DNA of 64,000 bases from CAAGNP01 sp964611185. GTDB lineage: Bacteria; Bacteroidota; Bacteroidia; Bacteroidales; UBA932. Under the pieces are notes generated by a model that searched no databases, was not told the DNA's origin, and saw only the letters and a program-made list of their open reading frames with translations. How positions within the stretch are numbered: position 1 is the stretch's first letter; every line of letters starts with the position of its first letter. The position numbers were made by a program, and so were the translations under genes. This document shows positions 9,782-19,808 of this stretch, one piece after another. The stretch lies in the NCBI GenBank assembly GCA_964611185.1, contig CAZSXE010000002.1, forward strand, positions 35,874 to 99,873, written 5' to 3'.

Positions 9782-12082
9782 TTAATTTTCTTTAATATCT
9801 ACTCTTGTAACACTTTCAATACCCTTAATGACTTTCAGATGCTTAATCAGGAGATCAAGATCCTCGATGCTGTGGACATAACAATCAATAAAACCTTCAA
9901 AAATACCGTCGTGAGTTTCAATGAGTACCTTTCTGATATTAATATTTAGAACAAGGGTAATATACTTCGTTACTTCATTAAGAATACCGATTCTATCGAC
10001 ACCTAATATGCGTATTCGTGCCAAAGAAGATAGAACTGTATGTTTACTCCATTTTGCATTTACTATTCTATCTCCGTATTTGGAAGCCAAGTCTATGGCA
10101 TGAGGGCATGTTTTTTTATGTATAATCACGCTACCGTCATCTTCCATAAATCCTACTACATTATCCCCCGGAATGGGATAGCAGCAATCGGCAGTAATAT
10201 ATGATAGCGTATGTTCAAGGGGATTTTCACTCAATATATAGTCCCTGTTTTTATTTATTTTCAATTTTGAAGAAGAACCCTCAGTAGATAATTCATTATC
10301 ACTCTTTTCCTCATCTTCTTCATCTTCCCCGTCCTCTTTTTTATTTTTGAAAAGCTGCAATGTCCAGTATATTACATTTTTACTTTGCTTGTTTTTTTTC
10401 AAAATATTTTCAAGATCGTCGAGATTAATAAGACCAACCGCTATTTTATTATAAAGTTCATCCTTGTTGTTCATCTTAAAAGCCTCAAGAAGTTTTTTTA
10501 TCACTCTGTTTTGAAGCTTTACACCGTATTTGGCAAGCTCTTTTTCCAAAATTTCCCTCCCCTTGACAAGTGTCGCCTGAATTTCATCTCTGATGGCATC
10601 ATAGACAATCGAACGGGCCTTACCTGTTTTAAGAAAATCGAGCCATTCTCTTTTGGGCTTTTGCGACTCAGCAGTAATAATCTCTACTTGATCGCCATTC
10701 CTTAATACAGTGGAAAGAGGGGCAAGTTTCAGGTTAATCTTGGCAGCAATTGCTTTGTTCCCTATTTCAGAGTGAATGCTGTAAGCCAGATCAAGAGCGG
10801 TAGAACCTTTTGGAAGAGATTTGGATTCCCCTTTAGGGGTAAATACATAAATTTCAGAATCGAGCAGACTATCATGAAATCTGTCGAGAAATTCCAAAGC
10901 ATTTACATCGGGATTATTTAGAACATCTCTAACCATATCGAGCCAATGATCCATCTCGTTATCATTAGAAGTAGTTCCCGATGCATCTTGTTTTTTATAC
11001 ATCCAGTGAGCAGCCACCCCTTTTTCGGCAATAGCATTCATCCTTTCACTTCTAATCTGAATCTCAACCCAATTTCCGATAGGGCTCATCACAGTGCAGT
11101 GCAACGCTTCATACCCGTTACTTTTGGGTTTGGTAACCCAATCTCTGATCCTATCTGTCTTAGAAGTGTATATTCCGGAAACAAGTGCATAAATGTGCCA
11201 GCACTGTGTTCTTTCTTCCTCCGAGCGCTTAGGCTCAAAAATAATTCTGACTGCATAAAGGTCGAATATCTGTTCAAAAGGGATCCCCTTAGTCTCCATC
11301 TTATGCCATATTGAATAGGGGGTCTTCGTTCTTTTAACAATTCGATAAATATAACCGCTGTTTTTCAGTGCATTAGATATTGGTTCTATGAACTTATCCA
11401 TGGCATCAGAGCGCTCGAGGATAAGTTCGTCAAGTTTATTCTGAATCTCCTTGTATGCTTCCGGCTCTCTGTTTTTAAGCCAAATATTCTCCATTTCGGA
11501 TTTCATACTGTAAAGACCGAGCCTGTGAGCGAGCGGAATGAAAATATACATAGTCTCGCTTAGAATCTTATCTTTTTTATAATCAGGCATGAAATCAATA
11601 GTTCTCACATTATGCAGCCTGTCGGCCAATTTAATGAGAATCACCCTCACATCTTCGTTGAGAGTAAGAAGAATTCTTTTAAAATTTTCAGCTTGGAGAG
11701 TACCGTTATCTGAATCGAATGCAGCTTTAATCTTCGTCAGACCATCAACCAAAGAAGCAATCTTATCCCCAAAGAGGCGTCTTATATCCTCAACAGTATA
11801 ATCTGTGTCTTCGACAATATCATGCAAGAGAGCAGTAACAATAGATTTATACCCAAGCCCTATCTCCTGAACCACAATTTTGGCAACAGCAATCGGGTGA
11901 ATTATATATGGAACCCCAGAACGACGCCTGACCCCTTTATGAGCTTCGTTAGCAAATTCAAATGCTTTTATCACACCCTCATATTCCTCCTGAGAAGCGC
12001 ATCTTTTCAAGCTGACGAGCCTTAATTCTTCGAACTCCTTATTAATTAAATCATAATCTTCTTTAGTGAAGTCCATATTCAA
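9782..12082 (-). CDS. rel: Bifunctional (p)ppGpp synthetase/hydrolase, RelA/SpoT family
   Basis: This protein makes and degrades the stringent-response alarmone (p)ppGpp. Domains in order: an HD hydrolase (YIIHPIAVAKI, LLHDIVEDTD, KLADRLHNVRT, all metal ligands present); a synthetase domain (KPKSNGYEALHC, VEIQIRS); a TGS domain (IYVFTPKGESKSLPKG); a helical part; and a C-terminal ACT domain. Both catalytic halves look intact, so it should be bifunctional. A very acidic stretch around residues 585-610 (KKEDGEDEEDEEKSDNE) sits between the helical and zinc-finger/ACT regions and is unlike most homologues. It is the fifth gene of a minus-strand run that begins with ligA. Confidence 0.96.
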   Translation of the reverse strand: MNMDFTKEDYDLINKEFEELRLVSLKRCASQEEYEGVIKAFEFANEAHKGVRRRSGVPYIIHPIAVAKIVVQEIGLGYKSIVTALLHDIVEDTDYTVEDIRRLFGDKIASLVDGLTKIKAAFDSDNGTLQAENFKRILLTLNEDVRVILIKLADRLHNVRTIDFMPDYKKDKILSETMYIFIPLAHRLGLYSMKSEMENIWLKNREPEAYKEIQNKLDELILERSDAMDKFIEPISNALKNSGYIYRIVKRTKTPYSIWHKMETKGIPFEQIFDLYAVRIIFEPKRSEEERTQCWHIYALVSGIYTSKTDRIRDWVTKPKSNGYEALHCTVMSPIGNWVEIQIRSERMNAIAEKGVAAHWMYKKQDASGTTSNDNEMDHWLDMVRDVLNNPDVNALEFLDRFHDSLLDSEIYVFTPKGESKSLPKGSTALDLAYSIHSEIGNKAIAAKINLKLAPLSTVLRNGDQVEIITAESQKPKREWLDFLKTGKARSIVYDAIRDEIQATLVKGREILEKELAKYGVKLQNRVIKKLLEAFKMNNKDELYNKIAVGLINLDDLENILKKNKQSKNVIYWTLQLFKNKKEDGEDEEDEEKSDNELSTEGSSSKLKINKNRDYILSENPLEHTLSYITADCCYPIPGDNVVGFMEDDGSVIIHKKTCPHAIDLASKYGDRIVNAKWSKHTVLSSLARIRILGVDRIGILNEVTKYITLVLNINIRKVLIETHDGIFEGFIDCYVHSIEDLDLLIKHLKVIKGIESVTRVDIKEN

Positions 12083-12097
12083 CAGTGTATTAAATAA

Positions 12098-13039
12098 TTA
12101 ATTATCTATCTGATTATTGTTATAATTATCTACATTTTGCAGAGCATAAGAGATATCCGACCCCAAAAGTATGATAAACCATCCGAAATTCACCCATACC
12201 ATAAAAAGTGGAACTGCTGCAAAAACTCCATAAACAGAGTTCATCCTCGAAACAAATATCTGAGTTTCAAGATATAGAAACTGAATAAGGGCAAATGCCA
12301 ACGCAGAGAGAACCGCTGCCTTAAAAGCGGGCATAAACTTCACTTTGGCATTAGGTATATAAATAAACATACAAGTAAACAGCAATATGGCAAAAAGAAT
12401 AAATATACCAAACAAAACAATTTTTCTTGTGTAAAACAATGGAATACTCACTCCAATCGATGTAATACCGCTGGAGATAGAGGCGAACATTGAGAGGAAT
12501 AAAATAATCACAAAAGGGGAGAGGAGGAGTATAGTGATATATGAAATAAATTTCTTCCATATCACACGTGATTTTTCCACTTTCCATATTTTGTTAAAAC
12601 AGCGTTCCACACAAAGCATCAGCCATATTACCAGCCATAAAAAGGCACCAAAAGAGATAAATCCGTATGGACCCTCTTGTGAGGTTCTGATAATATTATC
12701 TGCAAATCCGATAACCGTATCGATAATCTCTTGATTTGTAAAATTTTGATAAAGAAGATTTTTCAGATATAAGCCCAGCCCAAAACCATTTGTAAGGCTA
12801 AATACTACCGCAACAAAAGGGATAAAAGCCATTGTTGTAAAGAAGCTCAGAGAAACGGCCTGCCATCCGAGACTCTGCTCAGAAAATCCCCTCATGGTAA
12901 TAATGGTCACTTTTATCCGTCTCACCACCCTTTTTTTTATTTTACTCAAATCGCTACCGTCAAGTGCCCAAATTTCACTTGAGAAGAAATTTTTTGTCTC
13001 CTTTATATAATCTTTTATGCGGTTATTAAAAGTCATCAA
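12098..13039 (-). CDS. YihY/BrkB family inner-membrane protein
   Basis: The 313-residue protein has the YihY pattern. A soluble N-terminus is followed by about six hydrophobic segments, including LGWQAVSLSFFTTMAFIPF and the closing helix VWVNFGWFIILLGSDISYALQ, which is the family hallmark. Members were once annotated as ribonuclease BN, which is now considered wrong. Their transport or envelope role is not settled. It lies three bases after the flavodiiron gene stop and 15 bases before rel, consistent with one operon. Confidence 0.88.
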   Translation of the reverse strand: MMTFNNRIKDYIKETKNFFSSEIWALDGSDLSKIKKRVVRRIKVTIITMRGFSEQSLGWQAVSLSFFTTMAFIPFVAVVFSLTNGFGLGLYLKNLLYQNFTNQEIIDTVIGFADNIIRTSQEGPYGFISFGAFLWLVIWLMLCVERCFNKIWKVEKSRVIWKKFISYITILLLSPFVIILFLSMFASISSGITSIGVSIPLFYTRKIVLFGIFILFAILLFTCMFIYIPNAKVKFMPAFKAAVLSALAFALIQFLYLETQIFVSRMNSVYGVFAAVPLFMVWVNFGWFIILLGSDISYALQNVDNYNNNQIDN

Positions 13040-13042
13040 ATA

Positions 13043-14224
13043 CTAAAGCTCTTTTATATATGATTTTACAAATTCTTTAAAGCCATCCATTTTTTCTTCA
13101 TTGGCGGAGCCGGAAACTTGAACTACTTCACCTATAACAGGCATTTTTACCCTTTCGGCAAATTCTCGAAGAGCCTTAGCCCCCGCGCCATTCCATGAAG
13201 AAGCGCCAAATATACCTAATACTTTGTTTTTCGGATCAGATATTGCGATTTCTTGAGTCAAAAGTGACATCATGGGGTGCATAGTCGCATTATAAGCGCA
13301 GCTGCCAAGAATCAATCCGTTGTATTTCCATATTTCACTCAGGATATATGAAGGATGTGTCTTGGACACATCAAAAATCCTAATATGCTTTAATCCCTCC
13401 TCCGAGAGTAGTCGTGCGAGATAATCTGCCATCTTCTCGGTATTTCCATACATCGAAGCATAAGCGATTACCACCCCTTTTTCACTCTCGTTTCTACTCC
13501 ATTTATCATAAAGAGAGAGCACCTTAGAGGGGTTTTCTCTCCATATAGGGCCGTGAGAGGGACAAATAAAATTAACCGAAACACCGGCAAGTTTAGAAAA
13601 CGCTTTTTGAACCATTGAACTCCATTTCCCCACTATATTGGAATAATACCTTCGCATCTCGCTTTCATAGTAAAGATCAAAATCTATTTCATCATCAAAC
13701 ATACCACCGTCGAGAGTTCCGAAAGAGCCAAACGCATCGCACGAAAACAAAATTTTATCGGTAGTATCATAAGTCATCATAGTCTCGGGCCAATGCACCC
13801 ATGGGGTCATTACAAAAGTAAGTTTATGAAAACCGAGATCGAGAATAGAGCCGTCGGTAATCTCCAAAAATTTTTCAGAAGGGATAGAAAAATAAGATTC
13901 GAGTATTTTAAAAGTACGACAATTAGCCACTACCTTTGCTTGAGGGTATGCCCTTAGAACATCTCCTATCATGCTCGAATGATCGGGTTCCAGATGATTA
14001 ACGATTAAAAATTCAAGATCGCGACCACCTATTGCATTAGAAATCGACCCCAAATAATCGCTATTTGAGCCATACTCCAAAGTATCGATCAATGCCGGAT
14101 GTTCATCGGCAATAATGTAAGAATTATATGCAACTCCGCAAGGAAGAGGCCAGTTGTTTTCAAAAAGGGCTTTTTTTCTGTCGTTAACCCCGACATAAAA
14201 TACTTTATTACTTATCTGTATCAT
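13043..14224 (-). CDS. FprA-type flavodiiron protein (O2/NO reductase)
   Basis: Flavodiiron proteins reduce oxygen to water or NO to N2O and protect anaerobes. The N-terminal metallo-beta-lactamase-like domain carries the diiron motif HLEPDHSS (H-x-E-x-D-H, near residues 80-86). Further ligands are in TPWVHWPETM and the conserved SCDAFGSFG. The C-terminal flavodoxin domain starts near residue 255 with VVIAYASMYGNTEKMADYLA, the FMN-binding loop. At 393 residues it has the two-domain length, with no fused rubredoxin. Its first 17 bases overlap the end of ligA, so the two are translationally linked. Confidence 0.95.
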   Translation of the reverse strand: MIQISNKVFYVGVNDRKKALFENNWPLPCGVAYNSYIIADEHPALIDTLEYGSNSDYLGSISNAIGGRDLEFLIVNHLEPDHSSMIGDVLRAYPQAKVVANCRTFKILESYFSIPSEKFLEITDGSILDLGFHKLTFVMTPWVHWPETMMTYDTTDKILFSCDAFGSFGTLDGGMFDDEIDFDLYYESEMRRYYSNIVGKWSSMVQKAFSKLAGVSVNFICPSHGPIWRENPSKVLSLYDKWSRNESEKGVVIAYASMYGNTEKMADYLARLLSEEGLKHIRIFDVSKTHPSYILSEIWKYNGLILGSCAYNATMHPMMSLLTQEIAISDPKNKVLGIFGASSWNGAGAKALREFAERVKMPVIGEVVQVSGSANEEKMDGFKEFVKSYIKEL

Positions 14225-16247
14225 TTTGTTTAGAAATTATTAAATTCAATTCATCTTCACCGATTATTTTCACTCCGAGTTTCTCTGCCTTTCTGATTTT
14301 TTCAGGCCCAGGTTTGTCACCCGCCACTAAAAATGAAGTATTACCACTTACAGAACCGGTGTTTTTCCCACCGTGAGAGGTAATTAAAGATTTGATAGCC
14401 TCCCTTGAAACAGAAAAATTACCGGAGACCACCACCACTTTCCCTTCCAAAGCATCGGAGAGTTTTGAAAAATCGGAGTCTTTCTCTTCAAAATTGAGAC
14501 CATAAAACTTCAAATCTGCGATTATCTGTAAATGAACAGGATCTGAAAAATAGGAGATGAGGCTGTCAGCCAATTTCCCTCCGATTTCATCAATTACCAC
14601 AAGCTCCTCCTTGGATGCCGCCATGATGGCATCAATACTTTTAAAATGCGAAACAAGTAATTTAGCAGTAGTTTCACCAATATGCCTTATCCCGAGGGCG
14701 AATAACACATTGGAGAAAGGAGCACTTTTAGATCCTTCAACACTTGCAAGGAAACGGTCAGCTGATTTTTCCTTCCATCCGTCAAGGGTCAGAAGCATAT
14801 CTTTATCGACACGATATAAGTCAGGAAGCTCTTTAATGTATTTTTTATCGTATAATAAATTAATTGTAGCTTCACCGGCAATAATATTCATCGCCTTCCT
14901 TGAAATAAAATGAATAAACTTGGCTTTAATCTGAGTGGGACATTTATCGGTGTTCATACAGTACCACTTCGATTCGTCCTCATCCTTGACCAGGAGGCTG
15001 CCGCAATCGGGGCAATATTTAGGAAAAACAGGTTTAATGGCATCGGAAGTGCGCTTGGAGAGATCCACACGAGTTATTTTGGGAATAATCTCTCCACCTT
15101 TCTCCACATACACATAATCGTTAATATGAATATCGAGAAGATCCATCTGGTCAGAATTATGCAATGTAGCCCTTTTAACCACAGTGCCTGAGAGCTGAAC
15201 CGGAGAAAGATTCGCCACAGGGGTTACAGCACCGGTTCTACCTACCTGGTAATCAATAGAAAGAAGTTTTGTAAGCGCCTCCTCAGGTTTGAATTTATAG
15301 GCTGTAGCCCATCTTGGCGACTTGGCAGTAAAACCGAGCTTGCGCTGAATATTCAGATCGTTAACTTTAATGACAATTCCGTCGGTAGCAAAAGGGAGAA
15401 ATTTCCTCTTTTCATCCCAGCTCTTTATATATTCAATCACCTCATCAATGCTATCACATAATTTTGAATACTCCGAAACTGGAAATCCCCAAGATTTTGC
15501 TTTCTGCAACGCATCGAAGTGCTCATTGAAAGGGAGATTCTCTCCGATAATGTGATAAAGAACACAGTCAAGACCTCTTTTTCTGACAACAGAGGGGTCA
15601 AGCAGCTTCAACGAACCGGCAGCAGCATTCCGCGGATTGGCAAAAGGAGGGTCTTCATCCTCCTCGCGGCGAATATTCAGCATTTCAAACGCTTTATAAG
15701 GCATATAAATCTCACCTCTGATTTCAAAATCCTCTGGAGATTCATCAGAAATAATCTCAGGAATAGATTTAATCGTCAAAACATTAACAGTAACATCATC
15801 TCCTACACTACCATCACCGCGAGTCAATGCCCGCTTCAGTTTATGATTCTTGTATGTAAGACAGATAGCAGTGCCGTCAAACTTCAATTCACAACAATAT
15901 GTAACTTTTTCCCCGATATTACTGCAAATTCTTTCGTCAAAAGAAAAAAGTTCTTCCAAATTGTAAGTATTACCAAGCGAAAGCATCGGATATCTATGCT
16001 TTTCCTGAACAAATTCTTTGGTTTTACTTTCAGTTTGTAAGTCACTTCCGACATTCTGAGAAGGAGAGTCTGAAAGAGCAAGATCTGGAAATAATTTTTC
16101 GAGTGTAATAAGCTCATTCATAAGTAAATCATAATCAAAATCACTTATGCTCGGATCGTTCAGAACATAGTATCTGTGATTATGATAATTAAGCTCATTT
16201 TTAAGCTCATTTATCCGTGTTTCGGCATTTTGCTTAGTTATTTTCAT
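14208..16247 (-). CDS. ligA: NAD-dependent DNA ligase
   Basis: LigA seals nicks during replication and repair using NAD+. The 679-residue chain has the Ia domain (YHNHRYYVLNDPSISDFDYD), the adenylation motif CELKFDG with the active lysine, an OB fold, a four-cysteine zinc finger (CPDCGSLL and YCMNTDKC), helix-hairpin-helix repeats and a C-terminal BRCT domain (LEGKVVVVSGNFSVSREA). I start at the ATG at 16247 (MKITKQNAETRI). The frame is open further upstream, but that stretch runs through the promoter and the divergent pfp start. It is the first gene of the minus-strand run down to ispG. Confidence 0.97.
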   Translation of the reverse strand: MKITKQNAETRINELKNELNYHNHRYYVLNDPSISDFDYDLLMNELITLEKLFPDLALSDSPSQNVGSDLQTESKTKEFVQEKHRYPMLSLGNTYNLEELFSFDERICSNIGEKVTYCCELKFDGTAICLTYKNHKLKRALTRGDGSVGDDVTVNVLTIKSIPEIISDESPEDFEIRGEIYMPYKAFEMLNIRREEDEDPPFANPRNAAAGSLKLLDPSVVRKRGLDCVLYHIIGENLPFNEHFDALQKAKSWGFPVSEYSKLCDSIDEVIEYIKSWDEKRKFLPFATDGIVIKVNDLNIQRKLGFTAKSPRWATAYKFKPEEALTKLLSIDYQVGRTGAVTPVANLSPVQLSGTVVKRATLHNSDQMDLLDIHINDYVYVEKGGEIIPKITRVDLSKRTSDAIKPVFPKYCPDCGSLLVKDEDESKWYCMNTDKCPTQIKAKFIHFISRKAMNIIAGEATINLLYDKKYIKELPDLYRVDKDMLLTLDGWKEKSADRFLASVEGSKSAPFSNVLFALGIRHIGETTAKLLVSHFKSIDAIMAASKEELVVIDEIGGKLADSLISYFSDPVHLQIIADLKFYGLNFEEKDSDFSKLSDALEGKVVVVSGNFSVSREAIKSLITSHGGKNTGSVSGNTSFLVAGDKPGPEKIRKAEKLGVKIIGEDELNLIISKQNDTDK

Positions 16248-16257
16248 AATAATCTTA

Positions 16258-16307
16258 CAAATATAAGAAGATTTTACCCTTTTTTCAATATTTATTCTAT
16301 AAATTTG
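16258..16307. promoter_or_regulatory. Divergent -7 promoter boxes for ligA and the PPi-phosphofructokinase gene
   Basis: The minus strand reads TATATTTG at 16258-16265, about 11 bases upstream of ligA. The plus strand reads TAAATTTG at 16300-16307, about 32 bases upstream of pfp. Both match TAnnTTTG exactly. Confidence 0.55.
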
Positions 16308-16338
16308 CCGCCGTTTAAAATAACATTTATTAGAGAAT

Positions 16339-17583
16339 ATGAAAGAATCAATTGTAATACTGACAGGCGGAGGTCCCGCGCCCGGTATTAACACTGTAGT
16401 AGGGACCATAGCAAAAACCTTTATTTCAAAAGGTTACAGAGTAATTGGACTGCACGGAGGGTATAAAGCGATCTTTTCGCCCGAACCTTCGCATATCGAT
16501 ATAGATTTTTTTCTTGCAGACTCCATTTTCAACAGAGGCGGTTCATATCTTATGATGAGCCGATACAAACCCACACAGGAGGACTTTGATAAAAATTTCA
16601 ACAAACATTTTTTTGAATTGAATAATGTCAAACTCTTAGTAACCATCGGTGGAGACGATACTGCTTCTACAGCCAACAGGATTGCTAAATTTTTGAAAAG
16701 TAAAGATTATCATATTCAGAACATACATGTCCCCAAGACCATCGATAATGACCTTCCATTACCTGACAGCCAGCCTACATTCGGGTATCAGTCAGCAAAA
16801 TCTGAAGGGACCAGAGTTGCCACTATCGTGTATGAAGATGCCCGAACCAGCGGTACATGGTATCTTGTTTCGGCTATGGGGCGCACTGCCGGACACCTTG
16901 CACTTGGTATTGCAGCCTCCTGCCACTATCCTATGTGTGTAATCCCTGAAATGTTCAATCATACTCAGGCAACAATAGAAAAAATTGTAAATATTGCTAT
17001 CTCTTCCATAATAAAGAGAAAAATACTTGGTATCTCTTACGGAGGAGTTATGATTTCTGAAGGGGTATTTCATCTACTTACAGATGAGGATCTTAAAAAT
17101 TGCGGAGTGGTATTCTCTTTCGATGCACACGGACATCCTGAGCTTGGAAAAGTTTCCAAAGCACAAGTATTTAACACCATACTTGAAAAGAAACTCAGCG
17201 AGCTTAACATCTCTGTTAAAACTCGTCCTGTGGAGATAGGATACGATGTTAGATGTCAGACTCCTGTATCGTTTGATCTGACTTATTGTTCTCAGCTTGC
17301 ATTCGGAGTATGGAAGTTATTCTCAAAAGGGGAGACAGGATGTATGGTCTATATCAGCTCCAAGGGGATAGCGGAACCTCTCTATTTATCAGACCTTCAA
17401 GATCCCGTAACAGGCAAGATTCCTCCCAGACTTGTAAATGTAGATCGCGAAAAAGTACAAAATGTAATTAAGTATGAGCTTCATTATATCAGACCGTCTG
17501 ATTATGATGCTGCACGCAGATATTTGAGCAATCCGGAACAATTTGACTTCTATAAAATCCTTAACTGGAAATACGAAGAGTAA
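16339..17583 (+). CDS. pfp: Diphosphate-dependent 6-phosphofructokinase
   Basis: This glycolytic enzyme phosphorylates fructose 6-phosphate. The donor-specificity loop reads IGGDD (aspartates at residues 106-107), where ATP-using enzymes have GGDG. The catalytic loop is PKTIDND (K133, D136). Together these two features are the established signature of PPi-dependent enzymes, which work reversibly and save ATP. The N-terminal GGGPAPGIN phosphate loop is present. At 414 residues it fits the short PPi-PFK class. The next gene, a GH13 amylase, starts ten bases after the stop and is probably co-transcribed, tying starch or glycogen breakdown to glycolysis. Confidence 0.92.
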   Translation: MKESIVILTGGGPAPGINTVVGTIAKTFISKGYRVIGLHGGYKAIFSPEPSHIDIDFFLADSIFNRGGSYLMMSRYKPTQEDFDKNFNKHFFELNNVKLLVTIGGDDTASTANRIAKFLKSKDYHIQNIHVPKTIDNDLPLPDSQPTFGYQSAKSEGTRVATIVYEDARTSGTWYLVSAMGRTAGHLALGIAASCHYPMCVIPEMFNHTQATIEKIVNIAISSIIKRKILGISYGGVMISEGVFHLLTDEDLKNCGVVFSFDAHGHPELGKVSKAQVFNTILEKKLSELNISVKTRPVEIGYDVRCQTPVSFDLTYCSQLAFGVWKLFSKGETGCMVYISSKGIAEPLYLSDLQDPVTGKIPPRLVNVDREKVQNVIKYELHYIRPSDYDAARRYLSNPEQFDFYKILNWKYEE

Positions 17584-17592
17584 AAGATAATA

Positions 17593-19023
17593 ATGGAGGA
17601 AAAGTTCATCATTTATCAACTTCTTCCGAGATTATTCGGAAATAGCAATGAACACTGTGTTCCCGATGGTTCCCTTAGTCAAAACGGAAGCGGCAAATTC
17701 TCAGATATTTCCGACAGTGTCCTTGATGAACTCAAAAAAACATTATCACTCAAGTATATTTGGTACACAGGGATAATCCGACATGCCACACAAGGTGATG
17801 AGTCTGTAAAAGGTAAAGCAGGTTCTCCCTACGCCATTAAGGATTATTACGATGTCAATCCTTACCTTGCAGACAATCCTGAGAAAAGGATGGATGAATT
17901 TAAAGCACTCCTTGACCGAACTCACGAAAACGGCCTCGGAGTGCTTATTGATTTTGTGCCTAATCATGTTTCGCGCTCGTATAACTCTAAAAATCATCCT
18001 TTTACAGATCTAAATTATTATCCGGGAAAAATACATGACACAGACTGGAGCGATACTGTAAAAATAAATTATGCCTCCGATGACACATGGCAGAAAATGA
18101 AGAACATCCTTCTTTTTTGGGCATCAATGGGGGTTGACGGATTTCGATGCGATATGGTAGAACTTGTCCCCACTTCATTCTGGTCGTGGTGCATACCTGA
18201 GATAAAAACTGCTTATCCCAATATTATTTTCATAGCTGAAATATATCAAACAAATAATTATCATACATTTATTGATGTATGTCACTTTGATTATTTATAT
18301 GATAAATCCGGTTTTTACGATCATCTTCGTTCCATATACTGTGGAGGGGGCAGTGCCGCTTCCCTTACCCATGTATGGCAATCTTTAGGTGAGTTGCAGC
18401 CCAAAATGTTGAATTTCCTTGAAAATCACGATGAACAGCGTATTGCTTCCGATTTTTATACCGCCTCTCCCTTCAAATCACTATCTGCCCTGAATGTGTC
18501 GCTATTTTTTAATACAGCACCATTTATGATCTATTTCGGACAGGAATTTTCAGAGAGAGGGATGGATCAAGAGGGGTTCAGCACCATAGACGGAAGGACC
18601 TCGATATATGATTTTTGGAGCGTGTCTTCTATAAGACGATGGCTAAAAGGGGTCAAAATAGGCGACCCTGATAAATATCTTTCCACAGAAGAAATTGCAT
18701 TCCACAACTCTTTTTCCGATATGATGCGAAGTGCAGTCTCCATTGAAGCCATAAGAAAAGGGAAAACTTATGATCTCGAATATGTTAACTTACATTCCAC
18801 TTTCTTTGACCCTGAAAAACATTTTGCATTTCTGCGATATTTCGATGGAGAACTATTTCTGAGTGTCTCCAATTTTTCCGATAATGATTCAACTATTAAA
18901 GTGACAATTCCCAAGGAGGCATTCGACTATTTCGGGATTATCGATGAAGAATATATATCATCACATTCATCTATCGAACTCTTTGTGAGGTCATTTGACG
19001 GAATTTTGATTAAGATAAAATAG
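17593..19023 (+). CDS. Alpha-amylase family glycoside hydrolase (GH13)
   Basis: All four GH13 signature regions are present: DFVPNH, GVDGFRCDMVE (nucleophile D187), IAEIY (acid/base E216) and ENHDEQR (transition-state D280). No signal peptide is visible, so it should act in the cytoplasm on imported maltodextrins or stored glycogen. The 476-residue length covers the catalytic barrel and a small C-terminal beta domain. It follows the PPi-phosphofructokinase gene closely. The exact bond specificity cannot be read from the sequence. Confidence 0.9.
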   Translation: MEEKFIIYQLLPRLFGNSNEHCVPDGSLSQNGSGKFSDISDSVLDELKKTLSLKYIWYTGIIRHATQGDESVKGKAGSPYAIKDYYDVNPYLADNPEKRMDEFKALLDRTHENGLGVLIDFVPNHVSRSYNSKNHPFTDLNYYPGKIHDTDWSDTVKINYASDDTWQKMKNILLFWASMGVDGFRCDMVELVPTSFWSWCIPEIKTAYPNIIFIAEIYQTNNYHTFIDVCHFDYLYDKSGFYDHLRSIYCGGGSAASLTHVWQSLGELQPKMLNFLENHDEQRIASDFYTASPFKSLSALNVSLFFNTAPFMIYFGQEFSERGMDQEGFSTIDGRTSIYDFWSVSSIRRWLKGVKIGDPDKYLSTEEIAFHNSFSDMMRSAVSIEAIRKGKTYDLEYVNLHSTFFDPEKHFAFLRYFDGELFLSVSNFSDNDSTIKVTIPKEAFDYFGIIDEEYISSHSSIELFVRSFDGILIKIK

Positions 19024-19032
19024 CCGACATTA

Positions 19033-19683
19033 CTATTTGATTATCAGATCTTCAATATCCACTTTCGGAACAAAGTGAATCCCTTTTTCTCTGAAATAAT
19101 CGTGATTATCTCCCTCCTTTATGGATAAAAGCTGTATTTTTTCTATCCCTTTTCCATATCCTATTATCAGTACCGGCTCGATTTTAAGATCAAACTCCCT
19201 TATAATCTCTTCCTTGTTGAATGCACCTATACAGATGCCTCTCAGCCCCATTTCCACACATTTCAGAAGCATGCTTTGAGCAGAGATGCCCAAGTCTATA
19301 TCTACCCATTTTGTCTCTTGAATGGTGGAACAAATAATAATAAAAGCTTCCGGTGCAGTCCCAACAAAAGGGAGATGCAATTGGGGCAAAGCCCCTGCAA
19401 ATTTAATGTTCTTAATCACTTTTTCCGCTCCTGTATCTTTAGTGACTATTTTAAATCTAAGTGCCTGCTGATTCTTGGCGGAGGGTATTTTATTGTTTAC
19501 ACTTACTATATCGAGCAGCTCTTTTTCAGAAACGATATAATTCTGATCATATCCTCTGAAACTTCTGTTTTTCAAGAGAAGAGAGTTAAGACTGAGTGCC
19601 ACTTTGCCTTTTATTTTTTTGGATTTTTCTTTTTTTTCGGAAAATACCTCATCGTACCTTTTTTCAAGATAATTGTCTGCCAT
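19033..19683 (-). CDS. Nitroreductase-family FMN oxidoreductase
   Basis: The 216-residue protein has a lysine-rich N-terminal extension of about 30 residues. The nitroreductase fold follows: RSFRGYDQNYIVSEKELLDIV, the FMN-contacting PSAKNQQALRF, and the C-terminal GLRGICIGAFNKEEI with VLIIGYGKG. Such enzymes reduce nitro groups, quinones or flavins with NAD(P)H. The physiological substrate is unknown. It converges with the amylase gene (nine bases apart) and diverges from the solute-binding lipoprotein gene. Confidence 0.87.
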   Translation of the reverse strand: MADNYLEKRYDEVFSEKKEKSKKIKGKVALSLNSLLLKNRSFRGYDQNYIVSEKELLDIVSVNNKIPSAKNQQALRFKIVTKDTGAEKVIKNIKFAGALPQLHLPFVGTAPEAFIIICSTIQETKWVDIDLGISAQSMLLKCVEMGLRGICIGAFNKEEIIREFDLKIEPVLIIGYGKGIEKIQLLSIKEGDNHDYFREKGIHFVPKVDIEDLIIK

Positions 19684-19808
19684 AATTTTGAAATTAGTAG
19701 TGCAAATCTACTCTTTTTTTATAGCGAACTAAAATATTTCTTTATTTTAAAAAAAATGACGAATTTTGGCACGAATATTATTGTATATACAATTTCAAAC
19801 AGAAATAG

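Noticed and set aside
16248..16409. Longer start for ligA reaching into the pfp gene
   Set aside because: The extension would run through the divergent promoters and has no similarity to the ligase N-terminus; MKITKQNAETRI at 16247 fits.
19767..19789. Sigma-54-like -24 element TGGCACG in front of the solute-binding lipoprotein gene
   Set aside because: The matching -12 element TTGC is not at the required distance (10 bases after GG), so only half of the signature is present.
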